Shown one piece after another: positions 40,107 to 47,832 of a DNA stretch of 64,000 nucleotides (positions are counted from its first letter, which is position 1; each line of letters begins with the position of its first letter). Source of the stretch: Actinomycetospora lemnae (lineage in GTDB: Bacteria > Actinomycetota > Actinomycetes > Mycobacteriales > Pseudonocardiaceae); NCBI RefSeq assembly GCF_028737315.1, contig NZ_JAQZAO010000006.1, positions 124,001 through 188,000 on the forward strand. The letters are read 5' to 3'. The notes below the pieces were generated by a model. It saw only the letters and a program-made list of their open reading frames with translations. It was not told the DNA's origin and made no database searches. A program made the position numbers and the translations under genes.

Positions 40107-40673
40107 TCACGCGTCGGGGCGCGCGACCAGCTCCCGCCAGGCACCGGCCGTCCGGTCCCGCTCCGAGATCGCCGTCACCGGCAGGGGCCAGCGGATCGCG
40201 AGGTCGGGGTCGTCGTGCGCGACGGCGAGGTCCTCCCCGGGCGCGTGCGGGCGGTCGATGCGGTAGCAGACGTCGGCGACCTCGGTCAGGGCCTGGAACC
40301 CGTGCAGGAGCCCCGGCGGCACGTACAGGTGGTGGAAGTCCTGGTCGTCGAGGTGGAAGGTCGCGACCTCGCCGAAGGTCGCCGACCCGGGACGGGCGTC
40401 GACGAGGACGTCGAGGACCGCGCCGTGGGCGACGCGCACGAGCTTCGCCTCGCCGCGGCCCCGGCGCCCGTGCATGCCGCGCACCGTGCCCAGGCGGGAG
40501 CGGGACTGGCTGTCCTGGGCCTCCGGCCCCAGGTCGACGCCGTGGGCGAGACCCACCGCGGTGTCGAACGTGCGGGTGAACAGGCCCCGGTCGTCGCGAT
40601 GGGGTGTCGGGACGAAGACCAGGACGCCGTCGATCGTGCTCGTGCGGACCTCCACGGACCCGCACCATGCCAC
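40107..40673 (-). CDS. RmlC-like dTDP-4-dehydro-6-deoxy-sugar 3,5-epimerase
   Basis: About 188 residues, cupin fold. The family's catalytic His is kept in VRGMHGRRG, the substrate-base region reads KLVRVAHGAVLDVLVDARPGSATFGE, and LYVPPGLLHGFQALTEVADVCYR keeps the conserved HGF and active-site Tyr. It should epimerise a 4-keto sugar at C3 and/or C5. GTG 40673 gives the longest product; GTG 40655 (six residues shorter) is also possible. It is divergent from a C-methyltransferase-like gene with only 46 bp between starts, a pairing typical of branched deoxysugar pathways. Confidence 0.85.
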   Translation of the reverse strand: MAWCGSVEVRTSTIDGVLVFVPTPHRDDRGLFTRTFDTAVGLAHGVDLGPEAQDSQSRSRLGTVRGMHGRRGRGEAKLVRVAHGAVLDVLVDARPGSATFGEVATFHLDDQDFHHLYVPPGLLHGFQALTEVADVCYRIDRPHAPGEDLAVAHDDPDLAIRWPLPVTAISERDRTAGAWRELVARPDA

Positions 40674-40719
40674 CCCCCGGTCGGACGTTCCCGCACCCCC
40701 CTGGAGTACAAGAAGGGCC

Positions 40720-41904
40720 GTGGACGCCGCACCCTCTGCGCTCGGTCACCCTCGTGACATCCCGGTCCGGTGCCGGTGGTGCCGTGCGGACCAGGGCACG
40801 GTGGTGCTCGACCTCGGGGACCAGCCCGCCGCCGACCACTTCCCGCCGGTGGACGACCCGGGTCCGGACCCGGTCCACCCGCTGCGGATGTGGCTGTGCG
40901 GCGGGTGCGGGCTCGCCCAGCTGGCCGAGGACCCGACCACCCCCGAGGAGCCGCGCGGCGCCGAGCCCGCGGCGATGGTCGCGCAGGCGAAGGACGCGGT
41001 GGCCCGGGTCCTCGCCGCGGGCCTGCTGCCCGCGGGCGGCGGCTCGATCACCGAGTTCGGCAGCCCGCACGGCGGCTCCTGGCTCGACCTGCTCGGCGCC
41101 GCCGGGCTCACCGAGGCGACACCGGGGACACCGGCCGACGTGGTCGTCGACTGCTTCGGGCTGATGCACGCCGCCGACCAGGCGGCCGGGCTCGCCGAGC
41201 GGGTGGAGGCGGTCGCCGAGGACGGGGTCCTGCTCCTGCAGTTCCACACCCTCGCGGCCATCGTCGCCGACGGGAGCTGGAACTCGCTGCGGCACGGCCA
41301 CTTCGCCTACTACTCGGTGCCGGTGCTCGAACGGATGCTCGACGCCGTCGGGTTCGAGGTCGTCCACGCGTTCCTGTTCGACCTCTACGGCGGCACCGTG
41401 CTCCTCGCGGCCCGCCGTCGCGGGGCGCCCGGGCCCGCCGACCCCGTGTCCGTGGGCAGCATGCGCGACCGCGAGGTGTCCGCCGGCGTCACCGACCCCG
41501 CCGTGGTGGGCCGCCTCGAGGAGGCGACGCGGGCGAGCGCCGACGCCCTGCGCGAGCGGCTCACCGAGCTCCGCGACCGCGGACGGTCGGTGCTCGGGTA
41601 CGCCGCGGCCTCCCGCGCGGTGCCGCTGCTCAACCGCGCCGGCATCGGCGCCGACCTGCTGCCCGCGGTGGCCGACGGCTCCCCGGGCAAGCAGGGCCGC
41701 CGCGTCCCCGGCGTCGGCGTCCCGATCATCGCCGTCGACGAGGTCGAGGAGCGGCACCCCGACGAGGTCGTCCTCTTCGTCACCGACCTCCTCGACGAGG
41801 TGCGCGGCCGGCTCCCCGGCGTGGAGGCGGGCGGCGGGCAGTGGGTCGTCGTCGACCCGGTGGTGCGGGTCGTGACGCCGCTCGGTGGGTCCGCGTCCGT
41901 CTGA
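40720..41904 (+). CDS. Zinc-finger C-methyltransferase-like protein with degenerate SAM site
   Basis: 394 residues. It has the N-terminal zinc domain (RCRWCRADQG, CGGCGLAQL) and the C-terminal Methyltransf_14-like domain ([18 protein letters not shown]) of sugar C-methyltransferases, as in the paralogue at 34758-36029. But the central motif I, EAASNDGYLL in that paralogue, reads EFGSPHGGSWLDLL, and the spacing to VVDCFGLMHAAD is altered. Methyl transfer may be lost or changed. GTG at 40720 follows AAGGG. The C-terminal ~30 residues drift from the family. Confidence 0.75.
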   Translation: MDAAPSALGHPRDIPVRCRWCRADQGTVVLDLGDQPAADHFPPVDDPGPDPVHPLRMWLCGGCGLAQLAEDPTTPEEPRGAEPAAMVAQAKDAVARVLAAGLLPAGGGSITEFGSPHGGSWLDLLGAAGLTEATPGTPADVVVDCFGLMHAADQAAGLAERVEAVAEDGVLLLQFHTLAAIVADGSWNSLRHGHFAYYSVPVLERMLDAVGFEVVHAFLFDLYGGTVLLAARRRGAPGPADPVSVGSMRDREVSAGVTDPAVVGRLEEATRASADALRERLTELRDRGRSVLGYAAASRAVPLLNRAGIGADLLPAVADGSPGKQGRRVPGVGVPIIAVDEVEERHPDEVVLFVTDLLDEVRGRLPGVEAGGGQWVVVDPVVRVVTPLGGSASV

Positions 41905-42077
41905 GGCGGTCTGAGGCGGTCCGGGGGGGCTGAGCCGGGCCGAGCTCCCCCCTCGCCCGGATCCCGACGCCGCACGATCGGCGACTTCCCGCGCACTGCG
42001 CCGAATGGTCTTCTTCGTGCGCCGAACGGCGAGATCGTTCGGCGAACGGGTCGACGAGCGGTAGGGGAGCTGGGCGG
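41905..42077 (+). promoter_or_regulatory. Promoter region with clustered inverted repeats before a secreted protein gene
   Basis: CGCCGAACG (42020-42028) and CGTTCGGCG (42036-42044) are perfect 9-bp inverted copies 7 bp apart. A third, near-perfect half-site CGCCGAATG lies at 41999-42007, exactly 21 bp (two helical turns) upstream of the first, and GTTCGGCGAAC (42037-42047) is itself palindromic. This looks like a multi-site operator for a dimeric regulator. Confidence 0.5.
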
Positions 42078-43160
42078 ATGCGGGCGCGCCGGTGGCGGAG
42101 GGACTCCTGCGGGCGGGGCACCGGGGTGACGGCGGTGACGGTCGTGCTCCTGGTGACGGTGCTCCTGGGCGTCGGCGGGCTCGCGGGACCGGCGGCCGTC
42201 GCCGACGACCGGGACGGCGGGGCCGCCGGTGACGTCGGTGACGTCCGTGCCGTCGGTGACGTGTATGCCCAGCCCTTCGCCTGGGACTCGCCGTGGAACC
42301 TGCCGCTGGCGCGCTCGGCCGCCTACGAGCGGTTCGACACCCGGGCGAAGCGCGTCTACCTCGACATCGAGGACATCAGCGTCGACCCGGCCTTCCCCGT
42401 CCGCGACCTCGACGCCGACGGGACGGACGTGCGCGTGCACGTCGACCCGGACCTGACCGCCGACGGGTCGTGGAACCACTGCTCGACCTTCCTCGTCGAC
42501 TCACCCGACCGGCGCACGGTGGTCCAGGGGCAGCCCCTGCGGCTCTCTCGCGGCGGCGACCCGTCGTACCGGTACGCGTGGGACCCGCTCCCGCTGACCG
42601 GGCCCGGTCTGCTCGGCTGCCACGGGGGGTCGAACCTCTCCGGGATCGGCGGGACCGTGCGCGTCGGGGAGATGTCGGCGCCGGGACCGCTGCGGCACGC
42701 GCTGAAGATCAGCCTCAACTGCGAGCTGTCGTGCAGCAGCACCGACGGTGGGTTCCGCTGGCCGGCGTCGAAGGCCGACTCGGGCTTCGAGGAGGTGTAC
42801 CGGGGCTCGAACCCGCAGGTGAAGATGGGGTCGCTCATGGCGCTGCCGCCGTCGGTCGACCCGGCGCGGTTCGAGCGGCCGGACGTCCGGAAGATCGCCG
42901 TCGCGCTGCGCGACTACGGGGCCTACGTCGTCGACAAGACCGGTGGGCCGAGCACGAACTCGCTGTCGGTCCAGGCGGGGGCGCAGGACGAGCTCCCCGG
43001 CGTGGGCTCCGACGAGATGGTGGAGCTGTTCCGCTCGCTGGCGGTGGTGACCACCAGCGCTCCCGGGACACCGGGCGGGGGGCCGCTCGGCGGGCCGCGC
43101 CGGGCCGCGTGCGCCGGGCCGTTCGCCGACGGCACCGGCGGCGCGCCGCCCGGCTGCTGA
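42078..43160 (+). CDS. Secreted protein of uncharacterised actinobacterial family
   Basis: 360 residues, no function known to me. A Sec-type signal peptide (hydrophobic 17-41) is followed by a mature domain with recognisable family blocks: WDSPWNLPLA near 69-78, HGGSNLSGIGGTVRVGE (182-198), LRHALKISL (205-213), GGFRWPASKAD (224-234) and MGSLMALPP (250-258), then LRDYGAYVVD. Six Cys after the signal (135, 181, 215, 219, 345, 360) could form disulfides. The strict His-Gly-Gly and Arg-His blocks suggest an enzyme or glycan-binding site. ATG 42078 follows GGGGAGC. Position inside the polysaccharide locus suggests action on that polymer. Confidence 0.8.
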   Translation: MRARRWRRDSCGRGTGVTAVTVVLLVTVLLGVGGLAGPAAVADDRDGGAAGDVGDVRAVGDVYAQPFAWDSPWNLPLARSAAYERFDTRAKRVYLDIEDISVDPAFPVRDLDADGTDVRVHVDPDLTADGSWNHCSTFLVDSPDRRTVVQGQPLRLSRGGDPSYRYAWDPLPLTGPGLLGCHGGSNLSGIGGTVRVGEMSAPGPLRHALKISLNCELSCSSTDGGFRWPASKADSGFEEVYRGSNPQVKMGSLMALPPSVDPARFERPDVRKIAVALRDYGAYVVDKTGGPSTNSLSVQAGAQDELPGVGSDEMVELFRSLAVVTTSAPGTPGGGPLGGPRRAACAGPFADGTGGAPPGC

Positions 43161-43182
43161 CCGTTCCCGGGCGGTCGGGCCG

Positions 43183-44229
43183 TCAGGGGCGGCCGGTGCC
43201 GGTGATCGACCGGGCCAGGTGGCGCAGCCCCGCGGCCGCGCGCTGCTTGAGCGACCACACCTGACGCATCACCGAGGGGGGCACGCGGGTGGCCGCGGCG
43301 ACGGCGAGGCTGCGGGGCCGGACGCGCTGGGCGAGGGCGTCGTCGGCCTCCGCCCGCGCCCGGGCGGCGTCGCCGGTGAGCATCGCGGTGCGGGCGCGGC
43401 CGAGGGCCTCGTGGTAGCGCAGCCGGCGCAGGCGGCGGGCGAGCGCCTCGTGGACGGCCGGGTCGCTGGAGCCCTCCGCGCCGTCCACCCAGGCCCGGAC
43501 CTGGAGGGCCTGGTAGGTGCCGAGGGACTCCGGGTTGCGCGAGAGTGAGTCGGCGCGCCAGAGGTAGCGCCCGAGCTTGTCGGGGATGACCCGGACGTCG
43601 GCCCCCTGCCGCAGCAGGCGGATCCAGAGGGCCGCGTCGCACATGCCGACGTCCTTGCGGTACCCGCCGGCCGCGAACCACGCCTCGCGGCGGACCGCCG
43701 ACGAGTAGTACAGGGTCGCGTCCTCGATGAACTCGGCGAGCGTCACCGAGTGCTCGAACCGCGGGTGCCGGGGCGCGCCGGCGAACGCGAACCAGGAGGG
43801 GCTGCGCGGCTCCCCGGTGGCGTCGTCGACCACGACGGCGTCGCAGCCCAGCACGTCGATCTCGGGGTGGGCGTCGAGCACCCCGGCGACGCGCTCGACG
43901 TAGTCGGGGGTCACCTGGTCGTCGCTGTTGAGGACCGCGAAGTAGCGCCCGGTCGCCACCGTCGCCGCCGCGGTGACGCCGCCCTCGACGCCGTCGTTCT
44001 CCTGCCGGAGCAGGACGATGCGCGGATCGTCGTGGGCCAGCACGATGTCGCGGATCGCGTCGTCCATGCCGTTGTCGACGACGACGAGCTGCCAGTCGGG
44101 GCGGGTCTGGGCCAGCACCGAGGCGATCGTGCCGGGCAGGTACGCCTCGGTCCGGTAGGCGGAGCAGAGGAAGGACACCGCGGGGGCGTCCACCGCGTCC
44201 CCCTCCGTGCTCGCGACGGGGTTGCTCAT
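43183..44229 (-). CDS. Family 2 glycosyltransferase
   Basis: 348 residues. The GT-A N-terminal half has VSFLCSAYRTEAYLPGTIASVL, LVVVDNGMDDAIRD and the metal-binding LNSDDQV; the C-terminal ~100 residues are a helical Arg/Ala-rich extension (RRLRRLRYHEALGRARTAML) shared with the next gene upstream. ATG 44229 is chosen because its distance to the VSFLC strand matches the paralogue; GTG 44274, which overlaps the upstream stop as GTGA, would add 15 residues. It is clearly a duplicate of the neighbouring GT2. Confidence 0.88.
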   Translation of the reverse strand: MSNPVASTEGDAVDAPAVSFLCSAYRTEAYLPGTIASVLAQTRPDWQLVVVDNGMDDAIRDIVLAHDDPRIVLLRQENDGVEGGVTAAATVATGRYFAVLNSDDQVTPDYVERVAGVLDAHPEIDVLGCDAVVVDDATGEPRSPSWFAFAGAPRHPRFEHSVTLAEFIEDATLYYSSAVRREAWFAAGGYRKDVGMCDAALWIRLLRQGADVRVIPDKLGRYLWRADSLSRNPESLGTYQALQVRAWVDGAEGSSDPAVHEALARRLRRLRYHEALGRARTAMLTGDAARARAEADDALAQRVRPRSLAVAAATRVPPSVMRQVWSLKQRAAAGLRHLARSITGTGRP

Positions 44230-44270
44230 GGCTGCGCTGTCGACCTCCGTACCGAGCTCGAGCTGGGTGA

Positions 44271-45356
44271 TCACGTCGGCTGTCGCTCGCCGGACGGGGC
44301 CGTCGCCGACTCCTCCTTCTGCGTGCGGCCGCGCAGCGTGGCGACGGCCCGTTTCCCGGAGGTGGTGACGCGTTGCTTGAGGGGCCAGAGGCCCGCGACC
44401 GCGTGCGGCGCGACCCGGACCGCGCCGGCGACGGCGAGGCTGCGCGGGCGGGTCCGCATCTGCAGGGCCTCGTCGGCGCGGGCCCGTGCCTCGCCCGCGT
44501 CGCCGTTGAGCAGGGCGTTGCGGGCGTGGCGGAGGGCCTCGAAGTAGCGCAGGCGGCGCAGGCGGCGGGCGAGCGCCTCGTGGACCGCGGGGTCGGCCGA
44601 GCCGGTCGCGGCGTCGAGGTAGGCCTGCTCCTGGAACCGCTGGAACGCCGCGATCGACTCGGGGTTCCGGGACAGCGAGTCGTCGCGGATCATGTAGATC
44701 CCGAGCCGGTCGGGGATCGTCCGGACGTCGGCGCCCGAGCCCACGATGCGCAGCCACATCGGCAGGTCGCCGAGCCCGTCGATGCCGCCGGCGCGCTCCC
44801 ACACCTCCCGGCGCACGATCGCCGTGTAGTAGATGACCCGGCCGTCGATCAGCTGGGGGAGCGTGAGCCGGTCGGTGAAGCGGAGGCGCCCGCGCACGCC
44901 GTGCTGCTGGAAGAACGAGCGGGGCCGGTAGGAGTTCGTGCGCTCGTCGAGCACGAGCGCGTCGCACACCACCGCGTCGACCTCGGGATGGGCCTCGAGG
45001 AGCCCGGCCATGCGCTCGACGTACTCGGGCACGATCCGGTCGTCGCTGTTGAGCTGGGCGAAGTTGCGGCCCGACGCCGCGGCGACCGCCGCCCCGACGC
45101 CACCGGCGAAGCCCGCGTTCTCCTGGCGCACCAGCACGACGCGCGGGTCGTCCGCCGCCTCGACGATGTCGCGGATCGCGTCGGACATCCCGTTGTCGAC
45201 GACGACGAGCTCCCAGTCCGTCCGCGTCTGGGCGAGCACCGACGCGATCGTGCCCGGGAGGTACCGCTCGGTCTTGTAGGCGGGACACAGGAAGGACACC
45301 ACCGGGCGGTCGTCGGCCCGGCTGTCGGGGACGGCTCCGTCCTCCGTCGTGGACAC
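44271..45356 (-). CDS. Family 2 glycosyltransferase, paralogue of the next gene
   Basis: 361 residues. It has VSFLCPAYKTERYLPGTIASVL, LVVVDNGMSDAIRDIV and LNSDDRIVPEYVERM, the same architecture as the downstream GT2 and the same helical C-terminal extension (RRLRRLRYFEALRHARNALL). GTG 45356 is chosen for a strong AGGGGGG at 9-bp spacing; a GTG at 45428 is possible. The two genes probably arose by tandem duplication and add two residues of the repeat unit. Confidence 0.88.
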   Translation of the reverse strand: MSTTEDGAVPDSRADDRPVVSFLCPAYKTERYLPGTIASVLAQTRTDWELVVVDNGMSDAIRDIVEAADDPRVVLVRQENAGFAGGVGAAVAAASGRNFAQLNSDDRIVPEYVERMAGLLEAHPEVDAVVCDALVLDERTNSYRPRSFFQQHGVRGRLRFTDRLTLPQLIDGRVIYYTAIVRREVWERAGGIDGLGDLPMWLRIVGSGADVRTIPDRLGIYMIRDDSLSRNPESIAAFQRFQEQAYLDAATGSADPAVHEALARRLRRLRYFEALRHARNALLNGDAGEARARADEALQMRTRPRSLAVAGAVRVAPHAVAGLWPLKQRVTTSGKRAVATLRGRTQKEESATAPSGERQPT

Positions 45357-45495
45357 GTCGTCCGACCCCCCTGCGATCGACCCCGTCACATCCTGTGCAG
45401 CGCTCGCCGGACGCTCCACCGGCCGCACTGTACAACCACCCTTTCGGGGGCCCGCTGCGTCGTCCCTGCTGGTGCTGCGCGGCGGGGCGAGCAGC

Positions 45496-47775
45496 TCAGC
45501 GTCGTCGTCGGCTCGGCGGGTGCTGCGTCATCGGCACCAGCCGGCGCCCCCCGGACGGCGGCGCTCCGGGCGGCCCGTCGCCGTCCCCGTCGGGGCCGTC
45601 ATCCGCAGGCCCGTCGTCCGCAGGCCCGTCAGCCGTGTGCCCGTTGCCGGTGTGCCCGTTGGCGGTGTGCCCGTCCCCCGCGTGGCCGTTGGTGTGCCCG
45701 TGGCCGGTGTGCCCGTTCTGGCCGGTGCCCGCGTGGCCGTTCCGGCCGGTGCCGTTCTCCGCCGACCAGGCGCCCTCGGGGCGCAGCGTCTCGGTGGGCG
45801 CCGGCTCGACGGGCGCCAGGACCGTGGTCCTCGCGTCGATCGCGGGCGGCGGCACCGACGGCGGTCGCGCCGGACGGGCCGGCGGCTCGCCCGGTGGCGG
45901 CCCCGGGCGCGATGCCCGCAGCGCGACCATGCGCTGGGTCTCGGGGTTGTCCCACAGGGCGAGGATGACCGTGGGGGCGTCGAGGAGGTCGTCCTCGCCC
46001 CGCCGGGCACGGGCCCCGTCCGGGTCCTGCGGGTCGTCCGGTGTCTCGGTGCGGTCGCCCGACGGCTCCCCGCCGCCCCCGGAGCGACGGCGGCGGAACT
46101 TGACGAGGAGGTCGCGGAGCTCGCGGACCGTCGCCGGCGCCGTGAAGGACAGCACCAGCAGGTAGAGCCCGAGGAAGACGAGGAAGTCGAGGGCCAGGAA
46201 GAGCAGGCCGACCGGGACCGAGCGGCTCGCGGAGTGCAGGAGCCCGTGCTCGAGGACGGCCACGGCGGCACCGGCCACCACCGAGCTGACGAGCGGCGGG
46301 ACCATGACGCGCCCGAGCTCGCCCCAGCTGACGCCGACCAGGGGACGCGCCAGCGCGAGGGTGACGAGCCCCGCGACGAGGCCCTCGAGCGAGACGGCCA
46401 GACCGACGCCCAGCAGGCCCATGCCGAGCCAGATGAGCAGGAACAGGCCGCCGATGCCGATGACGAGCGACGTGATCGTCACGCGGTGCAGGAGCCGGCT
46501 GTGGCCGGCGCCCTTGATCGACTCGCCGCTGACCGCGTTCAGCGCCGTGCCGGGACCGAAGCCGGCCATGGCGGCGACGAACACGCCGGCGGGGGCCCAC
46601 TCCGGGCCGAGCAGCACCACGATGGCCGGCCCGCCGATGGTGGCGAGCAGCACGCCCAGCGGCAGCGTCGCCGTCCAGAGGAGCCGCAGCGCACGGAGGA
46701 AGCCGCGGCGGAAGCGGGCCGCGTCGTCGGCGATGCGGGAGAAGGCCGGGAACAGGACGTAGGAGGCGATCTGGATGATCGCCTGCCCGGGCAGGATGCC
46801 GATGCGCTTGCCGTACCGGAACTGACCGGCGGGGTCGGCGCCGAGGAGCCGGCCGACGATCGCGGGCTGGGCGCTCTCGCGCAGGTTCTGCGAGACGCCC
46901 TGGACGATGAGCGGGAAGGAGAACTTCGCCATCTCGCGCCAGATGCCGTAGCGCGGGCGGCCCTTGCCCGGGCGCCAGCCCGCGAGGGTCCAGGAGGCGA
47001 TGAGCGTCGCGATCTGCGACGCGTAGAGGGCGGCGACCAGGCCCCAGACGCCGTACCCCATCAGCGCGCCGACGATCGCGACGAGGGCGAAGGACCCCGA
47101 GGTGATGGGGTCGACGATCAGCTTGCGCTTGAAGTTGAAGCGCCGCTGCATCAGCGCCTCGGGCACGTTCAGCAGCGCGTGGACCAGCAGCGTGCCGCAC
47201 GTGGCGGCCGCGATGAGGCCGACCATCTGGTCGTCGAAGAACATCCCCAGCAGCGGCGCCGACGCCAGGGCGATCGTGGCCATCGCGACGCCCGTCAGGA
47301 CGCTCGCCCAGAACGCGGTGTTGGCCGCGTCCTCGATGTCCTCGCCGCGCTGGATGAGCGCGGCCTTCATCCCGCCGCCGGCCATGGTGACGAGGTAGTT
47401 CGAGAACATCGTCCCGAGCGTGAAGACGCCGATCTCGGCCGGGCTCAGGAGCCGGGCGACGACGATGGTCTGCGAGAGCGCGATGACCTGGGTGACGAAG
47501 AGCATCGCCGCGGAGATGGTCGCGCCGCGACGCAGCGTCTTGCCCAGACCGTTGAGCGAGGGGTTGTGCTCGGCGTCGGTGACCTTCGGCGCCGGCTCCG
47601 GGTCGGACGCGTTGCCCGGACCCGCGACCGGCTCCTCGCTGACGAGCCGCATGGTGCCGTCGGGGTCGACACCGCTGTCACCGGGACGGCCCTCGTCCGG
47701 GCGCCCGGCACGCCCCGGGCCGGGTCGGCCCGGGTCGGCATCGGACGGCTCACGACCGTCGGGTGGTGGGGTCAT
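45496..47775 (-). CDS. Wzx-type polysaccharide flippase (MOP superfamily) with long cytosolic tail
   Basis: 759 residues. After a ~75-residue disordered N-terminus come about 12-14 membrane segments typical of WzxC-like lipid-linked oligosaccharide flippases (LRRGATISAAMLFVTQV, then MAGGGMKAALIQRG). From about residue 540 the chain is cytosolic and disordered, ending in an Asn-Gly-His-Thr repeat region (NGHAGTGQNGHTGHGHTNGH and onward) and an Arg-rich end. Standard flippases of this family are about 450-500 residues, so the tail adds over 200. ATG 47775 start. It lies 57 bp after the heparinase-like gene. Confidence 0.9.
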   Translation of the reverse strand: MTPPPDGREPSDADPGRPGPGRAGRPDEGRPGDSGVDPDGTMRLVSEEPVAGPGNASDPEPAPKVTDAEHNPSLNGLGKTLRRGATISAAMLFVTQVIALSQTIVVARLLSPAEIGVFTLGTMFSNYLVTMAGGGMKAALIQRGEDIEDAANTAFWASVLTGVAMATIALASAPLLGMFFDDQMVGLIAAATCGTLLVHALLNVPEALMQRRFNFKRKLIVDPITSGSFALVAIVGALMGYGVWGLVAALYASQIATLIASWTLAGWRPGKGRPRYGIWREMAKFSFPLIVQGVSQNLRESAQPAIVGRLLGADPAGQFRYGKRIGILPGQAIIQIASYVLFPAFSRIADDAARFRRGFLRALRLLWTATLPLGVLLATIGGPAIVVLLGPEWAPAGVFVAAMAGFGPGTALNAVSGESIKGAGHSRLLHRVTITSLVIGIGGLFLLIWLGMGLLGVGLAVSLEGLVAGLVTLALARPLVGVSWGELGRVMVPPLVSSVVAGAAVAVLEHGLLHSASRSVPVGLLFLALDFLVFLGLYLLVLSFTAPATVRELRDLLVKFRRRRSGGGGEPSGDRTETPDDPQDPDGARARRGEDDLLDAPTVILALWDNPETQRMVALRASRPGPPPGEPPARPARPPSVPPPAIDARTTVLAPVEPAPTETLRPEGAWSAENGTGRNGHAGTGQNGHTGHGHTNGHAGDGHTANGHTGNGHTADGPADDGPADDGPDGDGDGPPGAPPSGGRRLVPMTQHPPSRRRR
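45636..45770 (-). repeat. Low-complexity repeat encoding the Asn-Gly-His tail of the flippase
   Basis: Near-repeats of GTGCCCGTT(G)GCGGT- and CGCGTGGCCGTT-type units (plus-strand reading) run through this stretch. On the coding strand they encode alternating NGH, GHT and GDG triplets. The repeat is degenerate but clearly periodic at 9-15 bp. Confidence 0.8.
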
Positions 47776-47832
47776 CGCTCCGTGGGGCAGGGGGCGGCGG
47801 GCGCGCGGTCCCGTCGGAGGCCGTGGTCCATC

